Both the position numbers and the translations under genes were made by a program. A DNA stretch of 64,000 nt from Tetracladium setigerum (lineage: Eukaryota > Ascomycota > Leotiomycetes > Helotiales), in the NCBI GenBank assembly GCA_031472005.1, contig PZJY01000011.1:558001-622000 (forward strand). Direction: 5' to 3'. The notes beneath the pieces were generated by a model, which searched no databases, had not been told where the DNA came from, and worked only from the letters and a program-made list of their open reading frames with translations. Shown piece by piece: positions 10,979 to 22,945 of this stretch. The number at the start of each line of letters is the position of its first letter. The first letter of the stretch is position 1.

Positions 10979-13942
10979 AACATTGCCACGGCAAAGAAAA
11001 CAACCTGGCAGAGGAAGCTGACGAACTAGCGATCAAGAACTGTAATGATGGTGGGCGGTGAATATATGCTATTGGTTTTTTTCATTCCGTAAACCCTTAC
11101 ATCCAGTTGTCAAATGACTGACCTGGCTTAAAGCGAGTTACTTTGTCGTTTTATTTTTCATGAGATTAGATTAATATGATACCAAGTACGAATTCAAACT
11201 CATCAAACGATTGGAGAGCCGGACAAGCGATTGATACTACCAAGTTCTTGCTTTTGCTGAAGGAGAGCTAGCGAATTAATGCATGGAAAGGGGGAGAGTG
11301 GAATGAAGGCGAGGGAGAGAGGTTAGGTTTGAGGACATACGAATCTTACGGCACAGGACGACCAGTAACCTCCCTTCCTATGAGCCAAAGTGGAGAATCA
11401 CATTGCACCAATTTCTGCCTCACCCTGATTCGCTTCCAGCGGACACATGCATCCTAAATGAGTCAATCAACTTCAGCTAGAAGGGTATACCCAACATCCA
11501 ACCCAACAAGTACACAAGAACTGCACAAGCCAGAATGTCAACGCCCACTCTCAATGTACTGCAGTCGAAGAGGAAATAGGGGTACAATTTTTTTTTCTTC
11601 ACATCACAACATGCCCGTGCCCATTGCCATGACCATGGATGGTCATCGCCACTTCCACTGCCTTTCACGGAGACTCTCTCCTTTTTCTCAACATCTCTGC
11701 AGTCCCCTCTTTAGGCCACCCAATCCATCCTCACTTCTCCTCATCCAATCATCAGCAGTGTCAGACTCCCTTGAGACCCTGCTCGATCCAAAGATACCCG
11801 CTCTGCTCATCTTCCTCCTCTCCTTCTTGTTTAGGTCAGACGGCACTTCAAAATGTTTGTTTTAGGAGTTAATTCGCACTCCCTCTTCTAATCTTGAACG
11901 CAGGAGGAGGAAAGACATTGAAGACATCTGTATTTTCTCAAAGAAAAATATGGGGTAGGAAAGGCGAGACAGTGGAAATCGGAAATTTGGTTTGTATTCT
12001 GTGAGGAGGTTCGAAACGATGGTCCTTCGCCACTTCGATAATCATTACGAACTGTTCCCTGGAGCCTGGGTACCTGGTACAATGTGTGGACTCTACAAGC
12101 TACATGATTTTGAACTTCATTGAGAGGTAAACCTAATAACAGTGGATGCTATGGGATTGGATTAGAGCTGATGACGATGAACCTAGAAATTTTCTCAAAT
12201 ATGTCCAAGATTAAAGAATAAACCGTATCGAAGTTCCTGGCTGTTTCAATCCTTTGCTGGCCGACTTTACCGAGCGATTTTGAAGTCCACAAGATCTTCG
12301 CCAAGTCAGTACTTCCCCGAAAGGGAGTGTTTGAAGAGAAAAGCGGCGAGCTTCTCTCCGAACTCGCCTCCCACAGAAATCTATTGGGCTAGTAAGCCTC
12401 CTACAGAGTTATGTTCCCTGAGAGATGAAATCTGAGGCTATCAAAAGACCCTCCTGAACAACCAAGGACTTGTCGTGGGCCCGTGAAGGTCATGAGTCCT
12501 GCACAATTCACAAAATCTCGACTCTAGATTTTCCAAACACGTATGAAATCCCATGAACTACAAGATGAAAGTGCCATGTACTGGGTATATATGTGCACGA
12601 GTTCTATACAGTCAGTATGTCTGCGGTACACATCTCACTCAGCTTTCACGAGGGATGGATAAGTCGGCTTCAACCCGAACGGACTCCTACCGATCGATAC
12701 AGTACACGAGCACACGAAAGAAGGGGGTTGTGGGGAAGCTGCAGGGGATCTTTACCTATTCCAATTTCAGTGGATTGAACAGCGTAGCGTGAGCGGCTCG
12801 GCTGGTATCCACAGGATCCAGATCCTGCTTTGAACTCTATCGCTGTTTCGTCTTTGGTTCCTTGTTCTGCATTATTAGAATGAAATTATACCGACAACTC
12901 GGTTCACCGGTCTGCAATTTTACTGCAAGGGAGTTATCTGATCGAGAGCTTTCAGATGTGTCGACTGATTTTGGTTCAGGTCGTATGGGTTGGAAAATGG
13001 AGGGTTACATTGGGAGAGAATTCAAAATGCAAGGAAATGCACAATGCTGCAAATGGCGACATTGGGGCAACAGACTGGAGAGTCTTCTATCTTGATCTGC
13101 ATTAAAGGAGATTGTGTCATTGGGCGACAACTTCAAGATAGGTAAGGTAGGTAGTTTGGCCTCCTCCAGTCACTTTTTGCCGAGACCAAATTATATTGTC
13201 CTTGAGCTTGATTGAGCTGCTTCCTAGAGTAGTTTACACTCCAGATACTTAAATTCTCCCTATAAACCTATTTAGCTCTCTCATCTCAACTCTAGTACTG
13301 CTTCGTTTTAGGGTATTAATTTCTCCATGGGTAGTCTCTGACTCGACCCACCATGCAGATATGAGTCGGTTGTCGGCATCTTAAAAAACAAGACTTCTCC
13401 ACCATACGCCTCTTACTCGTCCACCATCAATCGGAGAAGGGCCGAACAAGCATTCAGCGACTGGAACTCGGCCAAATCAGCTGTTATTCGCCTGGATAAA
13501 TGATGGAGGTCAACTCCACATCCCCGTGGGCGCAAACAAGCAACCCATAACCGATATTACCGGCGGGGCAGAAGCTTAGATAGGCCTTAGCATTCGCGCC
13601 ATTTGCTGGGCGAACTGCTTGTCTATTGGTGCTTTAAATTTTGGACAGGCCTCGGCGTTTCTCCGTGAGAGCACGAGTTTTGTCGAGATTGGATGGTGAT
13701 GAGTGAGAAAGTGGACTTATGCAGTTGGAGTTGTTGGAGGAGGAGGAGAGAGGAGGTTAGTTCCCGTGCGGTACGACTTCTCCAGAGTCAAGGAGAGACA
13801 TCTATATATTACCCCGTGGGGACCCCCCTCTCATCGGCACAGCATCCTTCATCTTTCATTCTTCTGATCAAGTCTGATTGAGGTCGTTCACCAAGTATCG
13901 CAACAAGAACCCCCTCCTGCAAGAAGGTAACTTGTGGTCAAG
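10979..13942. other. Intergenic stretch (3 kb) upstream of the sugar transporter
   Basis: No supported gene. Short ORFs around 11458-12080 and 12553-13095 overlap on both strands and have low-complexity or inconsistent composition, so I leave them out. The last ~700 nt are CT-rich and probably carry the promoter of the transporter that starts at 13943. Confidence 0.4.
13802..13821 (+). promoter_or_regulatory. TATA-like element and CreA-type site before the sugar transporter
   Basis: About 130 nt upstream of the transporter ATG a TATATAT stretch (13804-13810) is followed by GTGGGG at 13816-13821. GTGGGG matches the SYGGRG consensus of the carbon-catabolite repressor CreA/CRE1. One short motif is weak evidence, but glucose repression would be usual for this transporter class. 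Confidence 0.25.
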
Positions 13943-15835
13943 ATGTTGTTCAATACATCCGCAAAGAGATGGTACAATTGGTGAGTCAAAGTGCTTCAGA
14001 TGGTAATCTGAACAACATCTGATAATTGTTCACTCTAGGTACATCTCTTTTGTTGCAGCAGCATGCATGGTCCTTTACGGGTACGATGCATCTGTTTTCA
14101 ATGCGTGCCAGAACTCGAAGCACTGGGTGGCATACTTCAACACTCCCACTGGAAATACTCTCGGTCTCGTCAACAGTACCTACAACATCGGTGCTATTCT
14201 TGCTGGTTTCTTCCTCGGTGGTCCCATCGTTCGTCTCCCCGCATGGTGAAAATGATTGAATTTAACTAACACAAAGCTGCAGGCTGATCGCTTAGGACGA
14301 AGATTCGGAATGGGAATTGGTTGCCTCCTGACAGTTATTGCAACCTTCATCCAGTGCTTTGCACCTCGAGGAAAGCTTGGAGTGTTCATTGCAGGTCGAG
14401 TCATCATCGGTCTCGGTCAAGGTATTGCATTGAGTAAGTCCTCCAACCTACTTGAATACCTCACAAAAACTGATAGCAATCTAGCCTCCGGACCTATCTA
14501 CATTGGTGAATTGGCACCAGCCGAGATCCGTGGAAAGATCATGGGATTCTGGCAACTCTTCTACTCCGTCGGATCCTTCCTCGCCTACTGGATTGCCTTT
14601 GCAACCGGCAAACACAGCCTCGCCCTGGGTGACTGGGACTGGAAGCTTGTCGTTATATTCCAGATGCTCGTCCCCATCATCATCATGTCTCTTCTGCCAT
14701 TCGTTCCCGAGTCTCCTCGTTGGTACATCCAACACGGCAATCAAATCGAGAAAGCTCGCGCAGCACTCATGCGAGTTCGTGACACCGAGGAGGAAGTCGA
14801 GGACGAACTCCTCACTATCCGCGAAGCCATCGAGTACGAGAAGGAGAACAACGAAACTAGTTCCTACAAGGCTCTTTGGACCGATCCATCTGTTCGCCGA
14901 CGTCTCTGGATTGCTTTCATTATCAACGGTGGTCAACAACTCACCGGTCAAGGAACACTCAACAGCTACTCCAGTCAGATCTACAAGGGTATCTACCAAA
15001 ACACAGACACCATCAATCTCATCAACGCTATCAACGGCACCTGCGGTATTCTCTTCACTCTCAACGCCGTCTGGACTGTCGATCGCTATGGACGTAAATT
15101 CTTGTTCATCGTTGGAGGTATCGGCATGGCTGTTTGCATGTTCGCATTCGCTGCCACTGGTCTCGCAACACCCGATCGTACCTACGGAGCTAAACACCTT
15201 CTCACCAAAGACCAACCAGTCGGTATTGCTCTTACGTTCTTGCTCTTCCTATTCATCTTCTTCTATAAGCCAACATGGGGCGCAACAACTTGTAAGCATT
15301 TCCATTTCCACCTCCCAGCTCGCCATTTATGAATGAATACTTACGTACAACCTGTTAGGGATTTGGACATCTGAGGTTTTCTCGATGAACGTACGAGCTC
15401 AAGCAGTGGGAATGTGTTCGCAATGGCAAAACGTATCCAACCTCGTCTTCAACCAGTTCTTCCCTGTGTTTTTGGCAAAGAGTGGCTTGTAAGTTCTCCT
15501 TTCTTATCCCCCACCCCCAGATTCCAAATATTCAACAAATTCTAACACCCCCTAGCAAAACCTTCTTCTTCTTTGGAGGTATCAACATCGGTCTCGCCCT
15601 CTTCGTCATCTTCATCGTGCCCGAGACGAGAAGAGTTGCGCTCGAGGAGATGGACACGCTGTTTGGTGGTGTCAACCACGTTGAGAAGGGTGGTGCGTCG
15701 ATGGGTATTGAGGATGCTCATCATGCGACAACTGGTGCTGAGAAGATTGCGAATAATGGAAGTGAGGTTCGTGAGGTCGAAGAGATTACTACGCCTGCTC
15801 AGCCTGTTAAGGCGCCTTCGGTTTCGAAGGTGTAA
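13943..15835 (+). CDS. MFS sugar transporter (SP/hexose-lactose permease family)
   Basis: Plasma-membrane sugar:H+ symporter-type protein of 531 aa, twelve TM segments expected. Six exons: 13943-13980, 14039-14228, 14283-14433, 14485-15291, 15359-15488 and 15556-15835. Intron 2 needs the unusual donor GTTCGT, which joins LGGPI to ADRLGRRFGM, the standard TM2-TM3 loop motif, so the choice is well supported. Other family signatures are GRVIIGLGQGIAL, PESPRWYIQHG (loop 6-7), QQLTGQGTLNSYS in TM7, the D-R-x-G-R-K repeat near nt 15080, and PETRRVALEEMD at the end of TM12. The QLTGQ and NSYS context resembles fungal lactose/cellodextrin-type permeases, but the substrate cannot be fixed from sequence. 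The gene is intact. The C-terminal tail is hydrophilic and probably cytosolic. Confidence 0.93.
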
Positions 15836-16145
15836 ATGAGAAAACTCTTGGTTGGGTTTGAGTAGTCACGGAAGCAATTCTTCGATGCTTGGTTGATTGG
15901 AATGATACTTGTAATCGTTATATCGAATATATCAAAATCTTCGGCCCTCTTAAAGTGGATTTACTAGTGTGATGTTTAATTAGCAATGTAAATCCCTTAT
16001 AACAGTCCCAACGAGAGAGTTCAAAAGGCGAAGAAGAAAAAAAGTAAAAAATAAAAAGTAAAAAATATAGTACAAAAGAAGGAACATCTGCGAGCAATCA
16101 TGCTCACTTGGTAGAGTTTCCTGGTATTCTTCAAGAGGTTCACAC

Positions 16146-16435
16146 AGATACAACACCCGCCCAACAGCGACTTCATTTCATAGATACTCTTCATTTAAAG
16201 AAAGTAGAAAAGATAGCACTTCTCCAAGAAAGCCTCACGTAGGAACCTTTCCCAATCTTTTACAAGATTAAAAATAAATACAATACCCTCGCCCCTTCAT
16301 GATACTCTTCGTTTAAAGAAAGTAGGAACGACGAAACCTCTCCAAGATAACCTCCTCACTTGAAAGATTTTCATTTCCTTATTTCAAGGGTCTAGTACAG
16401 AGTTGAGTATAAATACAACACCCCCTCCCTCCCTT
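16146..16435. repeat. Imperfect tandem repeat between convergent genes
   Basis: The block GATACTCTTC(A/G)TTTAAAGAAAGTAG plus the following CTCCAAGA..CCT occurs at about 16183-16235 and again at 16301-16353. The companion block A(A/G)ATACAA(C/T)ACCC recurs near 16146, 16276 and 16411. Together they form two to three degraded copies of a unit of roughly 120-135 bp in the 3' flank between the sugar transporter and the Mgr3-like gene. Confidence 0.6.
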
Positions 16436-16466
16436 AACTTTATACATGGGTATCGTATCAAATCAT

Positions 16467-17895
16467 TTACTTCCCCTCCAACCTCTTCAGCGCGGCCTCA
16501 CTATTCTCCACACCCTCCTTATATCCTACACGCGTACTCAACTTCTTCGCATCCTCATACCTCTTCCTCGCCTCCCTAATATCTCCATCCATTTCCGCAA
16601 ACTCCCCAAGATTATGTGTCGCCACGGCACAGCCAATATCGCACTCTTCTGTTCGGCCGGGAGCTTGAATGTTATTTGCTATTTCGATTGCTTTGGTGGC
16701 CCATTGGCGAGCGTTGCTCACGAGGGCTGCGCGGGAGGTGGGAGCTTGACCGGGGACCGGGGGTGGGACTTGTTGGGCGAGGGAGATGGAGAGGTTGTTC
16801 ACTAGTTATTACGGTTAGTATTCGGTGGGTTACATGATTTGAAGACTCTTTATGTAAACTTACTCAAAACAGCTGTATGGCAACTCGACGAGGGTGACTG
16901 CGTCAGAGCTTGTAAGAAAAGAGGAGCAGCTAAATAATGCTGATCCTTCTCCTCATACCGATGTGCCAGCACTAAATCATCACTTCGTCAGTTCTGTCTT
17001 GTCAAAGAGTTAAGGGCATACCCACTCTCAAAAGAAGCCCCAACCTCTTCCGGACTCAACCACTCCCCCACACCCCCTCCTTCTGCCTCCTCCTATCCTC
17101 TTTCAACACAGTTTCCACGGCCCAAATCAAACACTCCTCCGCCTTATCCTTCTCCATAATGTGCGGCCCAGCGTACAAATCGCCCAACTTAACACTAACA
17201 GCAATAGTCTTCCTCAGCACTCTCGTCCTCTTCTCTTCATTTCCTTCCTTGTCCCCCAGTAGTTCCATCCATGCCAGGTTATCCTTCTTTATAATCTCCA
17301 GCACGTTAATCGCTCCATCCAAGGCGTCGCACTTCTCAAATAGCGCCGAGATCTGGATTTTGATACCCATGACCTCGTCCGAGAATGGATCCATTCCTAT
17401 ATCCTCGGCCTCTTTGAGCGCCTTTTTGTAGTATTTAAGGGCGTTGGCGGGCTCGAGGGAGCCATTGGTGTAGTAAAGTGCTTTTCGCAATTCTTTGGCA
17501 ACGGGTTCGGGGAATTTGGTAAAGGCGCCTATTATATAACTCTGGTAGAAGTAATTTACATATCCAACCAATCCAAAGCCTATCAATATTCTATTGCCCT
17601 GTTAGTTTTTGATTCTGCTACTCCTCGAAGTGCGAATGTGCAAAGTTCGTCTTTAGGTATGGACAGAGGGTGGTTTTTACATGGAGAAAGCTAATGTTGT
17701 CATGAACGGCTGAGCCCGAAATAAATCCTTTGCGCCTCCGAATATTTTGCTGCCGGTCGAGCTGAGCCGCTGTTGCTGGCGCATCTGTGTGAGGAGGAAG
17801 TTTCGTGGGAGTACTGCCTGTTGTCTCTGCGGTGCTTGACGGAGGGCCTGCCTCGATAGGGGCCGAAGGGCGTTTCGAAGTCGTGGCGCGAACAT
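16467..17895 (-). CDS. Mitochondrial TPR protein, Mgr3-like (i-AAA protease adaptor family), frame broken
   Basis: The N-terminus is Arg/Gln/Ala-rich with few acidic residues, as in a mitochondrial presequence, and is followed by one TM segment (about residues 68-86, LAFSIILIGFGLVGY) created by joining exon 1 (17895-17681) to exon 2 (17590-17022). Exons 3 (16971-16864) and 4 (16801-16467) add TPR-like helices. The layout matches yeast Mgr3, which with Mgr1 feeds substrates to the inner-membrane Yme1 protease. Near 17073-17077 the frame hits TGA (17056-17058); adding one G to the G5 run restores a colinear stretch containing EWLSPEEVG. A second adjustment is then needed at the GGG run by the donor (17021-17023) to meet exon 3 in phase. 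Two compensating indels within 55 nt suggest assembly error, but a decaying gene is possible. Family call moderate, structure otherwise good. Confidence 0.65.
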
Positions 17896-18260
17896 CTTGA
17901 GGGAAAAGGAAGGTCAATTCCGTCGTCTGATGTTAGACAGGAAATAGTCGTGGGGAGAATCGAAGGTGTTGATGTTGATTGTCTCGAGATCTCTCTCTAT
18001 GAAGTCATGCATGCAATGCAATTCAAAAGCTCAAAACATTTCGCGATTTCCCATTGGAGCTTCAGCCAATCAGACGACACGATTATTGTGCGGGACAAAT
18101 TTACCCCACGCAATCCGTCCTCGGTTTCACAGGTTGGTTACAAGCAAAAAGAACTGCCACAAATCTCTCCTCAGAGTCCGTTCTACTTTCCTTTCAAAAT
18201 CTCCACAGACTACAACAAATACACAAGAATATCCTCGCATTTCCACTGCACTACGCAAAA

Positions 18261-18906
18261 ATGACCGGCGGTAAATTCGAACCCAAGGAGCCCGTTCAGC
18301 TTGCCCCTCCCAAAGACGACCCCATCACTGTCGAAGAGCTCTCGAAATGTCAAGGTGCGCATATACTCCCTCCTGCTCTCCTATTCTCCTATCTTTGCTG
18401 TGGATGAAAACAAAATATGCTAACAACCAGTAGGTGTAGACGGTGGTAAATGCTATGTCGCAATTAAGGTACCTTTCTCCCTTCCTCCAAACGACCCCTC
18501 CTTCGAATATACTCCTGCAAACAAGAACTAACACATATCTACAACAGGGCACGGTATTCGACGTAACAGGGAACAAAGCCTACCAACCTGGTGGATCATA
18601 CAATGGTGCGTCTTTCCTTTCCCTGCGTGCTCAACTACCCTCCCAGCCCTCTCCCGCCCTCCTTCCCTCGCCCCTTTCCTTCGCTATCCTCTCTGTAAAC
18701 ACCACCCAAAATCTAACACATTTATTTCCCCAATCCCAGTATTCGCAGGCAAAGACGCCTCTCGAGCCCTCGGCAAGACATCAACAAAAGCCGAAGATGT
18801 ATCAGCCGACTACTCGGATCTAGATGAGAAGGAGAGAGGAACATTGGAGGATTGGTTGACCTTCTTCTCGAAGAGGTATAATGTGGTTGGGAAGGTTGTT
18901 AGTTGA
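18261..18906 (+). CDS. DAP1/MAPR-family cytochrome b5-like heme-binding protein
   Basis: Small protein of 117 aa in four exons: 18261-18354, 18434-18468, 18548-18605 and 18740-18906. It belongs to the membrane-associated progesterone receptor group (yeast Dap1), which binds heme through a cytochrome b5-like fold and supports cytochrome P450 steps of sterol synthesis. The reassembled protein shows the family order: PPKDDPITVEELSKCQG, then YVAIKGTVFDVTGN with YQPGGSYNVFAGKDASRAL, then an acidic DLDEKERGTLEDW helix and FFSKRYNVVGKV at the end. The Tyr residues around PGGSY are the usual heme-contact region. There is no N-terminal TM segment, as in other short fungal members. It is divergent from the Mgr3-like gene with 365 nt between starts, so a shared promoter is likely. 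Confidence 0.88.
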
Positions 18907-18927
18907 TTGTGGTTCTTGGGTTTCTTT

Positions 18928-18946
18928 GGGGGGGGGGGGGGGGGGG
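18928..18946 (+). repeat. Poly-G tract (19 G)
   Basis: An uninterrupted run of 19 G begins 22 nt after the DAP1-like stop codon, inside its probable 3' UTR. It is followed by more G-rich sequence and can form a G-quadruplex on the coding strand. Its length in the assembly may be inaccurate. Confidence 0.9.
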
Positions 18947-19482
18947 CGGGATAGATGGATGGGTTTGGGGTTGGAAGCGAGGGGGTAAGGGAATGGGTAG
19001 GGATAAGGCTAGGAAGAAGGAGGAAGGCACGAGAGTTGAAGCGGTAGCGGTGGTGGAGGTGGGTTTACGAAATTACGATATGAATCAGAAGATGAAATGG
19101 AATGGAATAGAATGGCAAACTCAATGTGACACGCCAACGAAAAGTCCATAGTGGTGCTACAAGCATGATTCCTGGTAGATGTTCTATCAACTGGTACAGA
19201 AGGCTATATTTACACAGGCAACGCCAGAGCCTTGCCACGTCCAGCTCAATTTCCTTAGTACTAAAGCCCACAAGCAACAAATTAGTGTAGAAGCACTAAA
19301 TGCTTTTCAAGGAAGAGTGACTGTTTTTGCAAAAACTTTGATTCTGGTATCACATGTCTAAATGTTTAAACATTCAGACAGGTATATTTTAAAAAGCAAC
19401 GATATATCTCTCTTACTCCCCAGTTAACATCACCCGACAACAACAACCTCTCACCTCATGCATCTAAGATACACACCCTTCC

Positions 19483-19761
19483 TCACCCCTCCCTTCCCCC
19501 TCCCACATTACACAAACCCTTCTTTTCCTTTTCCAAAATCACCTTCTCCTCCTCCATAGGCCCCCCATACCTCTCAATACAGGCATCGCAACGTCTACCC
19601 ATCATCCATTCGGAAACCGTCGTCTGGACACCCGAGCATGGTGGGGGGTTGTTGCGGCGGTGGTGACAATGGGTTACGATTCGATATTCGATGCCGTGTG
19701 TGGGTGGTTCATCTGGGCCGATGCCTTTGCATGGCCAGCGGACTTTTTGCCAGTGGCACAT
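19483..19761 (-). CDS. Small Cys/His-rich hypothetical protein
   Basis: Single ORF of 92 aa starting at ATG 19761. It has regularly spaced Cys and His residues (MCHW near the start, THCHHRR, PPPCSG, RRCDACIERYGG) followed by a Lys/Glu-rich tail. Composition is protein-like and unlike the surrounding simple sequence, and no other frame here is open with similar quality. I do not recognise a family. The C-x-x-C and C-H-H arrangement could bind a metal. No signal peptide is visible. Confidence 0.45.
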   Translation of the reverse strand: MCHWQKVRWPCKGIGPDEPPTHGIEYRIVTHCHHRRNNPPPCSGVQTTVSEWMMGRRCDACIERYGGPMEEEKVILEKEKKGLCNVGGGREG

Positions 19762-22700
19762 CTTTTTTGGTAGTGGTAGGGATTCTGGGAGAAGGCGGAG
19801 GTGTTAGTTCGAGGCTTTGGTTTGGAGGAAAGGGGGAAAGGGGAAGGGGGAGAGAGATGAATTGGGGAATGGGGAGTGGTTGTTGTGATGAAGTTGGTTG
19901 GAATGGGAGTGAAGGATACGATATACCTTTTAAGTGGTTTTGGGTGAGTTCTGTTAGGCCGATTGTAGATTGAATTGGAAAGGGACTTTGTTTCTGGTGG
20001 AAAGAAATACGGCTTTAAAAGTATATTGTAAAGTTGGAAAAAGAAGAAGAATCTTTCGGTGTCCAGAGCAGATTTTATATTTGCCTTGAAAACAAGAAGA
20101 ATAGTTGTATATACAAGTTCGAATAAGACAGGAAATGTTATTGTTGATTCATACAAACATCGAGGAGTGCTTGAATGGATAGGCAAAGGATCCTACTTGC
20201 AACATGAATGTGAATAACAACGGGAATTTCTATAATGACGGATTTGATATACCAGAAGAAGGAGTGAATCAAATCATATGGCAAGAATGGAAGAATACCA
20301 TCTTTAAATTTCTTAGAAGGAACAGCAAATATGGGCTTGACTGCCTTAAAACGCCGTCAAAACTTCGTCGTGCGTCGTTAAATTTGTCTAGATTTTCTCG
20401 AATCTCTAGATTGCTCAAAGGAGGAATTATGGAGGCAAGCTGCAACCACAACCAACCCATTCAGCGCAAGAATGCCTGTGAATAATTATTCTTGAAAATG
20501 TAGCCAACCAGAAATGTATAGCGCGTGCCGGACTGACAGTGCCACAACTTGTGCCAAGTAAACACATTGTCGAAGGAGGACTGTGATGTGTGGGTGATTT
20601 AACTAGAAAGATTCCCACTGTATTCCTCTGGTGCAAAAGCGGTCTCATGTGAATCTCTGGAGGCCAAATTAATGCCAAACAGAGGTCAGATTTGCATGGA
20701 GGCGTTGAAGTGGGAGTACGAAGAAACGAGTGTAAGGATTCAAGAACGAAGCAACAAGATGGATTGCCATAATAGGAAATGAATACACATCTCAGTTCAT
20801 TCATATTCTCCAATTCCATTGTCAATAGATAAACGAAGAGAATCGAACAAGAAGAAGTGAAATGATATGTGACCGGATCTTGAAAACATGCATGAAAGCC
20901 CTAGGCGTGGTGAGACTTCGTTTTATAGTGGTGCCGTACACCAGTCACTCAACCGGGTTCTCGGAATTTGTTGAACTTTGTGTGACCAGTGGTGGCCGAA
21001 GTCGGGACATTAAATTTATCAGGTATGGCGAGTAAAACAATAGCTCAAGGAAGCTTTGTGATAGGTAGTTCGTATTGTTGACTGGACTCCAAGTGAACTG
21101 TCTTGATTCTGTCGTATTTTGCTACTTCCACCCGATTGCAACTGGGTGGGGTGGAAAACTGAGTAGCGAAGTGTTGAATACTGCACTGCACGAGTTCCGG
21201 AGGCTTCTGCGAATCTCATGCAAGCATTTTCTCTACATGGACTGACATCCTGCGGGTAACTTCTGGTTTCATGCTACTCAAGATCTTACTTCACATCTTC
21301 CACACCTCGTGTATGAATGTAGTGCTCCTCATAGCAGTACAAGATGAGGTCGTTTCCCACGTCGACGATGACCGAGGCTTAACTTGTGGAAGTTAGTGTC
21401 AAGTTCCCTCTGGGACTGCGTTCCTCCTCCGTAAGTATACACCAGGAATGGGTTGGCCTGTCAAAGTATTGGTCGTGTACTCCGGTACACACAAACATTT
21501 TCCCTTGGAACATGAGTCGCTCGATGGGGACTTGCATTTCGAGAATTTTGAAGCACTTGCGGGAAATATCCAGTCGGGGGTGTGTGGAGGTCAGTTCTGC
21601 ATCGCCGCGTTGTTTACCGCTCGATACGCGGTCAGATTATTGAAGCAGGAGGAGGGGTAGGTATTGTACTCCTTCCTCTTTCAATGATATGATTGAACTC
21701 TTACAAATCGGAGGCCTCTGGGTAGAGCGACTGAGGTCTCTTTGGGGCCAGCAAGCTGCTTTAATTGGGATTGATGCAATAAAAGACAATCAAACGTCAG
21801 CATATTAGTTTCGAGTCCATGCAAAGCCGCTATTAAAGGTTAGTCACATCCGTTGACCTGGTTGGCCGAATAAGGAGGACAGCATATACCGTCAGACGGA
21901 GAGAAGATTGGTTCTCACGAGCGTCTATCATATGGAGGGCTAACCAATTGATGCTCTGGAGATAATTGCTGTACCACATTCCGTCCACTTAGCAATTGCG
22001 TTGCTGTTGCCAACGGAGATTTGAGGGACAGCAACTGGTTGAAAGAAATAAGAGAATTCCAATCCCAAAAAATCTACCATTCTTCTTCCATATACACGTG
22101 ATTATCACGTGAACCAGGGCACTCTTTGAATCCTTCCCTTAAATATGAGGCTATACATATGGTCGTCAACGTGGCCACCGAGGCAAGGAGCACAAAGATA
22201 ATTGCTTGCATTTAATCGGCGGTTCATGATGAATCCGTCCTCGTGACCTCATATCTTTCTCACCGGGCGAACTATGGTAGAGTTCACGCCGGTGGGAAGG
22301 AGGAGGAGGAGAGTGAAGCTGGTGGTGTGTGTTGCCGTCCGCAGCAGGTCTTTGCTGCCTGAAGCATCTCTTGGCATTTACGTCCGCCTCACTTTTGCCC
22401 GCCTCACTCTTTCTCCCCTTTGATCTCAAGATCTCTCTTTCACACACACAACTCAAGAATCCTGCATCTCGCCCTCCCCCTAATTAGATATCTGGTGGAT
22501 TTCTTCTACCCTTTAGATCATCTCCGGTTGACGACTTCCTTTTGTTCCCTCGACGCCCGTCCAATCGTGTGTGGTCCTTCCCCTTGACTGTGCAGGGTGG
22601 GTGACGCCCTGTTTGTTCTCACCGAAACACGCCCACAAGGACCTTTTCAACGATGCAATAAAGTCCCGCAAGTCTGCCTTGTGCCCACCACCCAGGCGAC

Positions 22701-22945
22701 CCAAATCCTGCTGCAACAAACATCTTTGCATCAAGCTCTCGCCCGGAGTGAGTGTATTGACTTTGAGCGCTTTGCGCTGGTCCTGATGCTGCATTTCTAG
22801 CTTTGAACACTCCCGCTGCCTGGAATCCCCACCCTTTTTTCCCTACTACTGTCAACAATTACCGCTTGGAAGGTCCGTCAACTGTACTGGTTTGGTCTAT
22901 ATCGCTTCATTTGAAGTGTAGAGGGCTTACACTTCTCTAGTCATC
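19762..22945. other. Intergenic region (3.2 kb)
   Basis: Mostly non-coding. The best small frame is 21448-21660 (+), 70 codons, containing GWPVKVLVVYSGTHKHFPL and GGQFCIAALFTARYAV; it may be an exon of an unrecognised gene, but I found no convincing partner exons. The last several hundred nucleotides are CT-rich and probably form the 5' UTR/promoter of the C2H2 gene starting at 22946. Confidence 0.35.

Noticed and set aside
14481..15215. 244-codon open frame on the minus strand
   Set aside because: It is the antisense shadow of sugar-transporter exon 4, whose sense frame carries all the MFS signatures.
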